DNA of 64,000 bases, from assembly GCA_022414725.1 (NCBI GenBank), contig CM039464.1:47657910-47721909 (forward strand), written 5' to 3'. This stretch comes from Microglena sp. YARC. Its lineage: Eukaryota; Chlorophyta; Chlorophyceae; Chlamydomonadales; Chlamydomonadaceae. Shown here piece after piece: positions 19,240 through 33,599 of this stretch. The stretch's first letter is position 1; each line of letters starts with the position of its first letter. The notes beneath the pieces are model-generated. The model saw only the letters and a list, made by a program, of their open reading frames with translations. It did not search any database and had not been told where the DNA came from. The translations under genes were made by a program, and so were the position numbers.

Positions 19240-22200
19240 GCCGTACCGGTGCACCGATGGCAAGCTGGCTCACTAAGTCCTGCCGCCCCTTTCCTTTCTT
19301 TACCTTCAAATGCCTAAACAGTAGTCAAGCTACAAGAGGAGCAGCGGCAAGCTGGCTCACTAAGTCCTTGCAGCCTTTCCTTTCTTTACCTTCAAATGCC
19401 TAAACAGTGTCAGCTACAAAGGAGCAGCGGCAAGCTGGCTCACTAAGTCCTGCCGCCCCTTTCCTTTCTTTACCCTCAAAATGCCTAAACAGTAGTCAAG
19501 CTACAAGAGGAGCAGCGCAAGCTGGCTCACAGTTCTGCCGCCCTTTCCTTTCTTTCCTTCACAATGCCTAAACAGTAGTCAAAGCTACAAGAGGAGCAGC
19601 GGCAAGCTGGCCTCACTAAGTCCTGGGCCGCCCCTTTCCTTTCTTACCTTTCAAAATGCTAAACAGTAGTCAAGCTAACAAGAGGAGCAGCGGCAAGCTG
19701 GCTCACTAAGTCCTGCCGCCCTTTCCTTTCTTTACCTTCAAATGCCTAAACAGTAGTCAAAGCTACAACAGAGCAGCGGCAAGCTGGCTCACTAAGTTCC
19801 TGCGCCCCTTTCCTTTCTTTACCTTTCAAATGCCTACAAATACCTAAACATGTCAAGCTTACAAGCTGTCTACTAACGTAAGTCCTCCGCATGGAAAACA
19901 GTAGTCAGCTACAAAAGAGCGCGGCAGCTGGGCTAAGCAAATGGCACCTACAAGAGGAGCAGCGGCAAGCTGGCTCACAAGATATGCCGCGCCCTTTCCT
20001 TTCTTTCAAATGCCTAAGCCTGCCGCCCTCCTTCTTTAACCTTCAAATGCGTAACAGAGGAGCAGCGGCAATCACTGCCCCTTCCTTTCTTTACTCCATA
20101 AAAGTAGCCTAAACCTACAAGAGGAGCAGCCGGCAAGCTGGCTCAGTTAAACGCCCCTTTCCCCTTTACTTCAAATGCTCAATCTCAAAATCAGTCAAGC
20201 TACAGAGTCAAGAGAGCATACGGCAGCTGGCAAGCTGGCTTCACTAAGCCTCCAGCTGCGGCCCCTTTCCTTTCTTTACCCTTCTGGCCTCACTAAGACC
20301 GCCTCAAATAGACCCAACTACAAGAGAGCTACAGCAGCGCAAGCTGGCTCACTAAGTCCCTGCCGCCCCTTTCTTTCTTTCTTCAATCATACAAGAGGAG
20401 CAGCGCACAGCGGCTCAGTCGCTTAGAGTCCTGCCGGGGGCCCCTTTCCTTACCAGCTCGGCAAAGGCCTCACCGTTTTTTCACATGCCGCCCCTTTCCT
20501 TTTCTTTACCTTCAAGCCTATAAACAGTAGTCAAGGTACAAGAGGAGCAGCGGCTAAGTCGCTTGCGCGAACTAGCCTAAAATCCAAGCTACAAGTCCTG
20601 GCAGGCCCTTTCCTTTGCTTTACCTTCAAAGTAAGTCCTGCCGCCCCTTTCCTTTCTTTGGCTTCAAATGCCTAAAATAGCCTAAACGTTTGTTACAGAG
20701 AGGAGCAGCGGAAGCTGGCTCACTAAGTCCTGTTCCCCTTTCCTTTCTTTACCTTCAAATGCCTAAACAGCTAAGAGGAGCAGCGGCAAGCTGCGCTCAC
20801 TAAAGCTCTGTCAAAAGCTACAAGCTACAACAGGAGCAGCGGCAAGCTGGCTCACTAAGTCCTGCCGCCCCTTTCCTTTCTTTAACCTTCAAATGCCCTA
20901 AACAGTAGTCTTACAAGACGAAGGTCAGCGGGCAAGCTGGCTCACTGGTCCCTGCCGCCCCTTTTCCTACCTCAACGCCTCTCACAGCTACAAGAGGAGC
21001 AGGCGCAAGCACTACAAAGTCCTGCCGCCCTTTCCCTTTCCTTTTAGCCTAAAATAGCCAAACAGTTGTCCAAGTAGCGGCCTAGTCTGCCGCCCCCTTC
21101 TCCTTTCTTACCATTCAACATGCCCTAGCTACCAAGCGGAGCAGCGGCGAAGCTGGCTCAACACTAATCCTGCCGCCCCTTCCTTTCTTTCACCTTCAAG
21201 GACAGTTGTTGTCTACAACAGGCAGCGGCAACTGGCTCACTAAGCTGCCGCTCCATTAGTCAAGCTACAATCTTCTGCCCCTTCAAATGACCCTTCAAGC
21301 TGCCTGCCGCACCCTTCTTTCTAAATGCCGCCCCTTTCCTTTCCTTTACCTCTAAAATGCCTAAAACAGTAGTCAAGCTACAAGAGGAGCAGCGCGGCAA
21401 GCTGGCTCACTAATCCTGACCGCCCCTTTCCTACCTTCAAATCAAATGCCCTACTAACGTAGCAGCGGCAACGCGGCAATCGGCCAATCACTAGCTGCCG
21501 CAAATGCCTAAACAGTTAGTCAAGCTACAAGAGAGCAGGCAAGCTGGCTCACTACAGTCCTGCCGCCCCTTTCTTTCTTTACCTTCAAATGCCTAAACAT
21601 GTAGTTGTCAATACAAGAGGAGCAGCGGCAAGCTGGCCTCACTAAGTCCTGCGGCCCCTTATCCTTTCTACTTCAAATGCCTAAAACAGTAGTCAAGCTA
21701 CAAGAGGAGCAGCGGCAGCTGGCTCACTAAGTCCTGCCGCCTTTCCTTTCTTTACCTTCAAGATGCCTAAACAGTAGCCTAAGATACAGCGGCAAGCTGG
21801 CTCACTAAGTCCTGCCGCCCTTTCCTTTACTAAACAGTAGTCAAGCTACAAAGGAGCGGCAAGCGGCTCACTTAAAGTCCTGCGCCTTTCTTTCTTTAAG
21901 CCTTCTTTCCTTGCCGCCCCTTTCCTCTTCTTACCCTCAAATGCGCTCTAACACCGTAGTCAACCTCATACAAGAGGAGCAGCGCAGCTCACTAAGTCCT
22001 GCCGCCCCCCTTTCCTTCTTTACCTTCCAATGCCTAAACATAGCCTAAACAGTTGTCAACGCTAGCTGCAACAGGGCTAACAGTAGTCCAGCTACAAGAG
22101 GAGCAGCGGCAAGCCTGGCTCACTAAGTCCCTGCCGCCCCTTTTCTTTCTTTACCTTCAAATGCCTAACAGTAAGTCAGCTACAAGAGGAGCAGCGGCCA

Positions 22201-25194
22201 AGACTGCTCACTAAGTCTAAACAGTAGTCAAGCTGCCGCCCTGCCGCCTAAACAAGTAGTCAAGCTCTTGGCTCACTATAGTCTGCCGGCGCCTTTCCTT
22301 TCCTCTAACCTTCGCCGGCAAGCTACTCAAGCTGCTCACAAGTCCTGCCGCCCCTTTCCTTTCTTTACCCTTCAATGCCTAAACAGTAGTCAAGCCTACA
22401 AGAGGGAGCAGCGGCAAGCTGCTCACTAAGTCCCTGCCGCCCTTTCCTTTCTTTACCTTCAAATGCCTAAAATAAGTTTGTCAAGCTACAAGAGGAGCAG
22501 CGGCAAGCGGCACTAAGTCCTGCCCGCCCCTTTCCTTTCTTGTACCTTCAAATGCCTAACAGTAGTCAAGCTACATAAGAGGAGCAGGCAAGCTGGCTCA
22601 CTAAGTCCTGCGCCCCTTTCTTTTCTTTACCTTCAAATGCCTTCTCAAACAGTAGTCAAGCTAAAAGTAAGTCAGCTACAAAGAGGAGCTTTTATCTCAA
22701 AACTGTCCTGCCGCCGCCTTTCCCTTTCTTTCTTAACCTTGCCTAAAATAGCCAAACAGTAAGTCAAGCTACAAGAGGAGAGCGGCAAGCTGGCTCACTA
22801 AAGTCCTGCCGCCCCTTTTTCCTTTCTTTACCTTCAATCCATAAACAGTAGTCAAGCTACAAGAGGAGCAGCGGCAAGCTGGCTAGTCACTAAGTCCGTG
22901 CCGCCCCTTTCCTTTCTTTACCTTCAAATGCCTAAACAGTAGTCACTACAAAAGGAGCAGCGGCAAGCGGCTCACTAAAAGTCCTGCCGCCCTTTCCTTT
23001 CTTTACCTTACAAATGCCTAAACAGTAGTCAAGCTACAAGAGGAGCAGCGGCAAGCTGGCTCACTAAGTCCTGCCGCCCCTTTCCTTTCTTTACCTTCAA
23101 ATGCCTAAACAGTTTGTCAAGCTACAAGAGGAAAGCAGAGGCAAGCTGGCTCACTAAGTCTGCCGCCCCCCCTTTCCTAAATGCCTTCTCTAAATGCTTT
23201 CCTTTCTTTACCTTCAAATGCCTTAACAGTAGTCAGCTACAAGAGGAGCAGTCCTTGCCGGCTTAAATAGCTGGCTGGCTAAGTCCAGTAGTGCTGCCTT
23301 CCCTTCCTTTCTTTACCTTCAAATGCAATGCCTAACACAGTCAAGCTACAAGAGGAAGCAGCAGCGGCACAAGCTGGCTCACTAACTAGTCCTGCCGCCC
23401 CTTTCCTTTACCTTCTTTACTTCAGCGGCAAGCTGCTCAAAGATGCCTAACAGTAGTCAAGCTAAAAGAGAACGAGCAAGCGGCTTACAAGCTGGGGAGG
23501 TCCTGCCGCCCTTTCTTTCTTTTACCTTCAAATGCCTAAATAGCCTAAACAGTTTGTCCAAGCTACAAGAGGAGCAGCGGCCAAGCTGTCACTAAGCTGG
23601 GTCACTTATCCTGCCGCCCCTTTCCTTTCTTTTACCTCCAAATGCCTAAACAGTACTAGTCAAAGCTACAAGAGAGCATGCTAAAGCCCTGGCTGCCCTA
23701 TAACAGTGTTCAAGCTATCAGAGGAGCAGCGGCAAGTAAGTGCGCCCTTTCCTTTCTTTACCTTCAATGCCTAAACAGCTCACAGCTACAAGAGGAGCAG
23801 CGGCAAGCTGGCTTCACTAAGTCCTGCCGCCCCTTTCCTTTCTTTACCTTCAAATGCCTAAACAGTTGTCAAGCTACCAGAGGAGCAGCGCAAGCTGGCT
23901 CACTAGAGTCCTGCCGCCCTTCCTTTCTTACCTTCAAACCTTAAAAATAGCCTAAACAGTTGTCAAGCTACTAGAGGAGGCAGCGGCAAGCTGGGCTCAC
24001 TAAGTCGCTGCGCCTTTCCTTTTTAAACTCAAATCTAACTTCAAGGCTACAGAGGAAGCAGCGGCAAGCTGGCTCATAAGTCCCTGCCGCCCCTTTCCTT
24101 TCTTTACCTTCAAATGCCTAAACAGTAGTCAACGCTACAAGAGGAGCAGCGGGCAAGCTGGCTCACTAAGTCCTGCCGCCCCCTTTCCTTTCTTACCTTC
24201 AAATTAAATACTAAACGTTTGTCGACGCTACAAGAGGAGGCAGCGGCTAAAGCTGGCTCAAAGTCCTGCCGCCCTTTCCTTTCTACCTCAAATAGCCTAA
24301 ACACGTTAACCCGTCAAGCTACAAGAGGAGCAGCCGGCAAGCTGGCTCACTAAGTCCTGCCGCCTTTCCTTTCTTTACCTTCAATGCCTTAAATAATGCC
24401 TAAACAGTTGTCAAGCTACAAGAGGAGCAGCGGCAAGCTGGCTCACTAGTCCTGGCCGCCCCTTTCCTTTTCTTTAACCTTTGCTAAAGTATGCCAAACA
24501 GTTGTCTAAGTCTACAAAGAGGAAGCAGCGGACAAGCTTGGGCTCATGAGAGTCCTGCGCCCCTTTCCTTCTTTATCCTTCAAATGCCTAAAACAGTAGT
24601 CAAGCTACAAGAGGGAGCAAGCGGCAAGCTGGCTCACTAAGTCTGCCGCCCCTTTTCCTTTGCTTACTTCAAAATGCTAAAATATGCCTAAATTCCAGTT
24701 CGTCAAAGCTATCAAGAGGACCACGCGGCAAGCTCGGCTCACTAACGGTCCTGCCGTCCCCTTGTCCTTTCTTAACCTTCCCAAAATGCCTAAATCAGGT
24801 TAGTCAAGCTACAGAGGAGCAGCGGCAAGCTGGCCTCACTACAGCTGGCCGCCCTTTTCCTTTCTTTACCTTCAAACTGCCTAAAATAGCCTAACAGTTG
24901 TCAAGCTACAGAAGGAGCAGCGGAAGCCTGGGCTCGACTAAGTCCTGCGCCTGCCTTTCTTTCTTTGACCTTTCAAATGCCTAAACAGTAGTCAAGCTTA
25001 CAAGAGGAGCAGCGGCAAGCGTGGCTCACTAAGTCTGCGCCCCTTTCCGTTTCTTTACTTCAAATGCCTAAACAGTAAAGTCAAAGCTACAGAGAGGAGC
25101 AGGCGCAATGCTGGCTCACTAAGCCTGCGCCCTTTCCTTTCTTTACCTTCAACAATGCGTAAAAGTAAGTCAAGCTTACAAAGAGGAGCAGCGG
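19240..25194. repeat. 87-bp satellite array, about 65-70 copies, error-rich
   Basis: The consensus unit is CAAGCTACAAGAGGAGCAGC, GGCAAGCTGGCTCACTAAGT, CCTGCCGCCCCTTTCCTTTC, TTTACCTTCAAATGCCTAAA, CAGTAGT. Units show very many single-base insertions and losses. The array runs up to the N gap. On the plus strand each unit has a long pyrimidine tract ending in AAACAG, which looks like an acceptor. I cannot identify an exon to which it would belong. Confidence 0.95.
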
Positions 25195-26194
25195 NNNNNN
25201 NNNNNNNNNNNNNNNNNNNNNNNNNNNNNNNNNNNNNNNNNNNNNNNNNNNNNNNNNNNNNNNNNNNNNNNNNNNNNNNNNNNNNNNNNNNNNNNNNNNN
25301 NNNNNNNNNNNNNNNNNNNNNNNNNNNNNNNNNNNNNNNNNNNNNNNNNNNNNNNNNNNNNNNNNNNNNNNNNNNNNNNNNNNNNNNNNNNNNNNNNNNN
25401 NNNNNNNNNNNNNNNNNNNNNNNNNNNNNNNNNNNNNNNNNNNNNNNNNNNNNNNNNNNNNNNNNNNNNNNNNNNNNNNNNNNNNNNNNNNNNNNNNNNN
25501 NNNNNNNNNNNNNNNNNNNNNNNNNNNNNNNNNNNNNNNNNNNNNNNNNNNNNNNNNNNNNNNNNNNNNNNNNNNNNNNNNNNNNNNNNNNNNNNNNNNN
25601 NNNNNNNNNNNNNNNNNNNNNNNNNNNNNNNNNNNNNNNNNNNNNNNNNNNNNNNNNNNNNNNNNNNNNNNNNNNNNNNNNNNNNNNNNNNNNNNNNNNN
25701 NNNNNNNNNNNNNNNNNNNNNNNNNNNNNNNNNNNNNNNNNNNNNNNNNNNNNNNNNNNNNNNNNNNNNNNNNNNNNNNNNNNNNNNNNNNNNNNNNNNN
25801 NNNNNNNNNNNNNNNNNNNNNNNNNNNNNNNNNNNNNNNNNNNNNNNNNNNNNNNNNNNNNNNNNNNNNNNNNNNNNNNNNNNNNNNNNNNNNNNNNNNN
25901 NNNNNNNNNNNNNNNNNNNNNNNNNNNNNNNNNNNNNNNNNNNNNNNNNNNNNNNNNNNNNNNNNNNNNNNNNNNNNNNNNNNNNNNNNNNNNNNNNNNN
26001 NNNNNNNNNNNNNNNNNNNNNNNNNNNNNNNNNNNNNNNNNNNNNNNNNNNNNNNNNNNNNNNNNNNNNNNNNNNNNNNNNNNNNNNNNNNNNNNNNNNN
26101 NNNNNNNNNNNNNNNNNNNNNNNNNNNNNNNNNNNNNNNNNNNNNNNNNNNNNNNNNNNNNNNNNNNNNNNNNNNNNNNNNNNNNNNNNNNNNN
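25195..26194. other. Assembly gap (1,000 N)
   Basis: Exactly 1,000 unknown bases, which is likely a placeholder size rather than a measured one. It joins two different satellite arrays, so the true distance and even the adjacency are uncertain. Confidence 0.99.
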
Positions 26195-26847
26195 GGTGTA
26201 TGTAGTGTATGTATGTATGTATTGTATGTTGCTATGTATGTATTGTATGTATGTAATGTATGTATGTATGTATGCATGTATGTATGCATGTATTGTATGT
26301 ATGTATTGTATGTATGTATGTTGCTATGTATGTATGTATGTATGTAATGTATGGTATGTATGTATTTGTATGTATGTATGTATGTATGTATGTATGATGT
26401 TGCTAGGTGTATGTATGTATGTATGTATGTATGTATGTATGTATGTATGTATGTTTATGTATGTATGTATGGTATGTTGCTATGTATATGATATGTATTT
26501 ATGTATGTACGTGTTTATGTATGTTATGTATGTATGTATGTATGTATGTTATGTATGTTGCCTATGTATGTATTTGTATGTATGTATGTATGTATGTATG
26601 TATGTTGTATTTGTATGTATTTATGTATGTATGTATGTATGATGTTTGTATGTTGCTATGTATGTATTGTTATGTATGTATGTATGTATGTTGTATGTAT
26701 GTTATGTTATGTATGTATGTATGTTGCTATTGTATGTATTACTGTATGTATGTAGTGTATGTATGTATGTACTGTATGTATGTATGTATATGGTTATGTA
26801 TGTATGTATGTATGTATGTATGTTGCTATGTTATGTATGTATGTATG

Positions 26848-26878
<31 letters not shown>

Positions 26879-27082
26879 TGTGCTATGTATGTATGTATTG
26901 TATGTATGTATGTTATGTATGTATAGTATTATTGTATGTATGATGTATGTTGCTATGTATGTATGATGTATGATTATGTATGTATGTATGTTGCTATGTA
27001 TGTATGTATTATGTATGTATGTATGTTGTATGTATGTACTGTATGTATGTATGTATGTATGTATTTGCATATGTAATGTATG

Positions 27083-27113
<31 letters not shown>

Positions 27114-30100
27114 TGTTGCTATTGTAAGATATGTATGTATGTTATGTTGCATGTATGTATGTATGTATGTATGTATGTATGTATGTTGTATGTATGTATG
27201 TACTGTATGGTATGTATGTATGTATGTATGTATCATGCATGGCATTATGTATGTATGTATGTATGTGTGATGATGTATGTTGCTATTGTTTGCTATGTTG
27301 CTACTGGTGATGTATGTATGATGTATGTATGTTCATGATTGTATGTTATGTATTGTATGTTGCTATGTATGTATGGTATGTATGTATGTATGTATGTAGT
27401 ATGTATGTATGTATGTATGTTGCTTATGTTGCTATGTTGTATGTATTGTATGTTATGTATGTATGTATGTATGTATCTGATGTATGTGATGTATGTATGT
27501 ATGTATGTTGCTATGTATGTAGTATGTATGTATGTATGTTAGGTATGATTGTATGTATTGTATGTTTGATGTGTATGTATGTATGTATGTATGTGTATGT
27601 ATGTTGCTATGTTATGTATGTTATTGTATGTAGTATGTATGTATGTATGTTATGTATGTATGTATGTATGTATTGTATGTATGTATGTTGCTATGTATGG
27701 TATGTATTTGTATGTATGTATGTATGTATGTATTGGTTGCTAGTATGTATGTATGTATGTATGTATGTATGTATGTATGTATGTATGTATGTATGTTATG
27801 TATGTATGTTGCTATGTTGTATGTATGTATGTATGTATGTTATGGTATGTATGTATGTATGTATGTATGTATGTTATGTATATGTATGTTATTGTGCTAT
27901 GTATGTATGTTATGTATGTTAGCTATGTATGTTATTGTAGTATGTAGTTATGTAGTATGTATGTTGTGCTATTGTACTGTATGTATGATATGTATGTATG
28001 TATGTTATGTATGTTATGGTATGGTACATGTATGTATGTATGTATGTTTGCTATTTGTATGTATGTATGTATGTATGTATGTAGTGTCTATGTATGCATG
28101 TATGTATGGCATTGTATGATGTATTGTATGTATGTAGTATGTTGCTATGTTATGTATGTATGTATGTATGTATGCTATGTATGTATGTATGTATGTATGT
28201 ATGTATGTATGTATGTGCTATGTATGTATGTATGTAAATGTATGTATGTAATGTATGTATGTATGTATGTATGTATGTATGTATGTTGCGGTATGTATGT
28301 GTTGTATGTATGCAGTATTGATTGTATGTATTTGTATGGCGGTATGTATGTTGGCTAGGGTGTGGGATGTATGGTATGTATGACATGTATGATATGTATG
28401 TATGTATGTATAGTATGTATGTATGTTGCTATGGTATGTATGATAATGTATGTATGTATGATAATGTAATTGTATGTATATTAAATGATAATGATTTGCT
28501 ATATGTATGTATGTATGTATGTATGTATTTGTATTGTATGATATATTAGACTAGGTATGTAGTGTATGTACTGTATGTATGTATTGTGTATGTATGTATG
28601 TAGTGTATGTGGCTATGTATGTATGTATGGTGATGTATGTATGTATGTATGTATGTAATATGTATGTTGCTATGTATGTATGAGTATGTATTTATAATGT
28701 ATGTAGTGGGTATGGTATGGTATGTAGTGTTGCTGATGTATGTATGTATGTATGTATGTATGTATGTATGTATGTATGTATGTATGAGTATGTATGTATG
28801 TTATGTATGTTTGCTTATGTATGTAGTGTATGTATGTATGGTATGGTAGTGTATGTATGTTTGCTATGGTATGTTATATGTATGTATTATGTATGTATGA
28901 TGGATGTATGGTATGTATGTATGTATGTATGTTGCTAGTGTAGTGTATGGTGTTATGTATGTATGATTTTAATTTATGTGTATGGTATGTATGTTGTTGC
29001 TAGGTAAGTATGTTATGTATGTATGTTGCTATGTAGTGTATGTATGTATGATATGTATGTATGTATGTAGGTGAGTGTATGTAGTGTAGTGTAATGTATG
29101 GTATGTCTGACTATGTTATGTAATTAGTATATATGTTTGCATGCATGCATGTATGTTTGTTATGTATGTATGTATAGTATGTATAGCTATCGTTTGCTAT
29201 TATCTGTTGCTATTGTATGTATGAGTATGTAGTGTAGTGTAATGTATTATGTATGTATTGCTAGTATGTATAAGTAATAATATGTTGTATGTAGTGTTGG
29301 GCGTGAGTAGTAGTTGCTGATGTTGCTGATTATGTACTGTATGTAATGTAATGTTGCTTAATAGTATTATGATTGTATTGTATGTATAGTATAGTGCTAG
29401 TTGTAGTGTTGAGTGATGATGATGTATGTATGTATGTATTGTATGTATGTATGTTGCGTGGTGTATGGTATGGTATGTATGGTTAGGTGGTATGGTAGTG
29501 TTGCTGATGTATTGCATGTGATGTATGGTAGTGTATTGAGTGTGATGGTATGTAGTGTATGTATGTATGTAGTGTAATTAGGTGATGTGGATTGTTTGCT
29601 ATGTAGGTATGTATGTATGTATGTATTGTATGTATGTGCTATGTTATGATATGTATGTATAGGTATGTATGATATGTATGTATTGTTGTATGTATTGTAT
29701 GATTGTTATTGTATGTATGGTATGCTTGCTATGTATTTGTCTTATTGTATTGTTATGTTATGTATGTATGTATGTGATGTATGTGCGTATGCGTATGGTA
29801 GGTATGTATGGGTAGATGTATGTAGATATGTAGTATGTTTATGTATGTATGTATGATATGTTCTAGTGTGGAGTGGATGTATGTGATGTATGGGTATGGT
29901 GAGTAGGGGTAAGTATGTATGTATGTTATGTATTGTATCGTATGTATGTGTGAGTTATGTATTGTATGATTGCTATGTAATGTACTGCTATGTATGTATG
30001 TATTATGTATGATATGTATGTATGTTGGTGATGGTGGTGGTATGAGGTGGTATGTGTGGCTGAGTGTGATGGGCTATGTATGGAGTGGTAGTGTATGTTA

Positions 30101-32356
30101 GTGTAGTGGTATGTTATGTATGTATGGTCTATGTATGTTATGTATGATATGTTAGTGGGTGTAGATAGTTATGTATGAAGAATGTAGGGTAATTGTATGT
30201 ACTGTATGTATGTATTTATGTAATTGGTAGTATTAATGTGATGTTGCTTATGTATTGTATTAGTTAGTGAGTGTAGTGGTAGGGAGGTAGTATTATTATG
30301 TTGCTATGTAAGTAAGTAATTTATGTTATGTGTGCATATGTTGTTATGGTATGTTATGTAGTAATGTATGTGTATATATGTATTGATGTATGTATGTTGC
30401 TATGTATGTATGTATGTATGTATGATACTGTATGTATGTATTATGTATGTATGTATGATATGTAATGTTGTGTAGCAATATGTATGTATGTATGGTATAT
30501 GTATGGTATGTATGTATGTGATATATGTATGGTATGTGATATGTATGGTATGTTGCTATGTTGTGATGAGTAATGTATGTATGTATGTATGTAATGTATT
30601 TGTATTATGTATGTTGCATATTGTATGTTGAGTTGATGGATTATGTATGTAGGTATGGGGTGAGTGGTAATGTATGTATGTGATGTATGGTTGCATCTAT
30701 GATTATGAATGATATGATAGTATGTAGTGGTATGTAGTGTATGTATGTATGTTAGGTATGTATGGATAGTAATTTTATGTATAGGGTGATGGTATGTACA
30801 TGTTCTATGTATGTATTTGCGTGTATGAAATTTATTGTGTATGGTGAATGTATGTATGTAATTAGTAATGAATATGTAATGTAGGGTGTGAGGTAGTTGC
30901 TATGTATGTAATGTAATTTTATGTATAGTGGTGAATGTAATGTATTAATGTATGTGGATGTATGTATGTAGTTTGCTATATAGTGTATGTATTGAATGTA
31001 TGTATGATAGTGATGGGGGATATGTATGTATGTAGTAGTTATTTATGTTGAGTGGTATGATTGCATGTATGTATGTATGTATGTATGTATGTATGTATGT
31101 ATGTATTTGCTAATGTAGTGTGAATGATATGTATTGATGAGGTGTATGGTAGTGTATGTATTATGTATGTATGGTATGTATGATTATATTTCTATGGTAA
31201 TGTATGTCATAAGGAGGGGGGGCTTGTATGTTGTATGGTAGGTAGTGATGTGGTTGGCTGATGTATGATGTATGTAATGTGTGTATGGTGTATGTATGTA
31301 TTTATGTCGTATGTGAATGTATGTATATGTAGTAAGGGGTGTATGTATGTATGTATGTGTATGTATGTATGTATATGTATGTTGCTATGTGTGTATGTAG
31401 TATGTAGTGGTATGTAGGATGTGAGTGTATGTATGTATGTATGTAAGGAAAGTGTTAATGTATGTATGTATGTTGCATGTATGTATGTATGTATGTATGT
31501 ATGTATGTATGTATGTATGTATGTATGCTATGTAGTAATGTAATGTATGTATGTTGCTATGTATGTATGTATGCATGTAAATATGTATGTATGTATGTAT
31601 GTAATGTATGCTATGTATGTATGTATGTATGTTATGTATGTATGTTATGTAATGTGTATGTATGTATTAGTGTATGTATGTATTGTATGTATGTATGTAT
31701 GTATGTATGTAATGTATGTTGCTATGTATGCATGCATGTATGTTGGGTATGTATGTATGTATGTATTATGTATGTATTAAGTATGTATGTATGTATGTTG
31801 TAGTGCTTATTGTATGTATTGTATGTATGTATGCATGTATGTATGCGATGTATGTATGTATGCATGTATGTATGTATGTATGTATGTATGTATGTATTGG
31901 CTATATGTATGTATGGCATGCATGTATGTATGTATGTATGTATGTATGTATGTATGTATGTATGTATGTATGTATGTATGTATGTATGTATGTATGTATG
32001 TATGTATGTATGTATGTATGTATGTATGTATGTTTTGCTGATGTATGTATGTAAATGTATGTATGTATGTATGTATGTATGTATGTATGTATGTATGTAT
32101 GTATGTATGTATGTATGTATGTATGTATGTATGTAGTATGTATGTATGTAATGTAGTGTATGTATGTGTATGTATGTATGTATGTATGTATGTATGTATG
32201 TATGTATATGCATGTATGTATATGTATGTATGTTGTATGTATGTATGTATGTGATGTATGTATGTAAATGTTATGCAATATGTATGTATGCTATTATGTA
32301 ATTATGTATGTTGCTATGTATGTATTATGTATGTATGTATGTATGTATGTGGTATG

Positions 32357-32388
<32 letters not shown>

Positions 32389-32503
32389 TGTATGTATGTA
32401 TGTAGTATGTTCTATGTATGTATGTATGTATGTTGCCTATGTAATGTATGTATGTATGTATGTATGTATGTATGTATGTATGTATGTATGTATGTATGTA
32501 TGC

Positions 32504-32534
<31 letters not shown>

Positions 32535-33237
32535 TGTATTGTATGTATGTATGTATGTGTATGTATGTATGTATGTATGTATGTATGTATGTGATGTATG
32601 CTACCTGTATGTATGTATGCTATGTTATGTTTGCTATGATGTATGTTATGTATTGTAATGTATGTATGTATGTATGTATGTGTTTGCTATGTATGTATGT
32701 ATGTATGTATGTAGTGTATGTATGTATGTATGCTATGTATATGTATGTATGTTGTATGTATTATGTATATGTATGTTATGCTATGTATGTATGTATGTAT
32801 CTATGAGATGTATGTATGTATGTGCTATGTAGTATGTATGTATGTATGTATGTTATGTGTTATGTTGTATGTATGTATGTATGTTGCTAAGTATGTATGT
32901 ATGTATGTATTATGTATTGTATGTTGTATGTGCTATGTATGTATGTATGTTATGTATGTATGTATGTATGCTATGTATGTATGTATGTATGTATGTAGTT
33001 TGTATGTATGTATGTATGTATGTATATGTATGTATGTTATATGTATGTTGCTATGTATGTATGGGTAATGTATGCCGATATGATGTATGTTTGCCCAATT
33101 TATGATATGTATGTAAAAAATGTATGTTGTATGTTGCTATGTATGTATGTATGTTATGTTGGTATGTTATGTTGCTATGTATGTATTAGACAGTATGTAT
33201 GTATGTATGTATGTATGTATGTATGTATGTATGTTGC
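26195..33237. repeat. 7-kb (TATG)n array with TTGCTA interruptions
   Basis: GTATGTATG tetranucleotide repeats run for the whole interval, punctuated irregularly by GTTGCTATG. The array is cleanest at the ends (26.2-28.3 and 31.4-33.2 kb) and degenerate with many indels at about 28.9-31.3 kb. It ends in TATGTTGCTACAGTC, which is the start of a SINE-like element C. The interruptions TTGCTA are therefore copies of the junction between tail and element. Confidence 0.97.
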
Positions 33238-33375
33238 TACAGTCAGGTAGCCGAATAGTTTTTGCTGAAGGGACTTGCCCAATCATGATATCAGAAGGGG
33301 ATAAAACAAAAACAAAAAATGATGAACTGAACCCCAAACAAATCGTGTGTAAGGAGCTGTGGTGCATGGGTCTCC
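33238..33375 (-). mobile_element. SINE-like element C at end of TATG array
   Basis: CTACAGTCAGGTAGCCGAAT, AGGGACTTGCCCAAT, CATGATATCAG, TGATGAACTGAACCCCAAAC follow the array directly. Read on the minus strand the element ends in a (CATA)n tail, which here is the 7-kb array. This links the array to the element family. Confidence 0.6.
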
Positions 33376-33599
33376 ATAGGACAGTGTAATGCAATGCTGT
33401 TTACATGGTAGCTTCGTTCATCATAATGTTTTTGCTAACTTTTAAGCAATATGGGCAATCCAATACAATAATCAAGCAAAGGTACGTACGTCCATAACGG
33501 TTCCAATAAGTTACATTATTTTACATCACATCGATCAAATCAAATCAATTGAATCAAATTAATTGAATCAAAAAAATGAAAATAAAATGGAAAACATTT

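Noticed and set aside
19240..25194. An exon encoding ATRGAAASWLTKS in each 87-bp unit as the missing GluQRS N-terminus (ALASWL-like)
   Set aside because: The resemblance covers only four or five residues, no unit has the HIGH-like motif or a donor, and stops follow in the same frame.
26195..33250. Met/Tyr/Val/Cys-repeat and His/Thr/Tyr/Ile-repeat frames
   Set aside because: Translation of a tetranucleotide repeat; no coding evidence.
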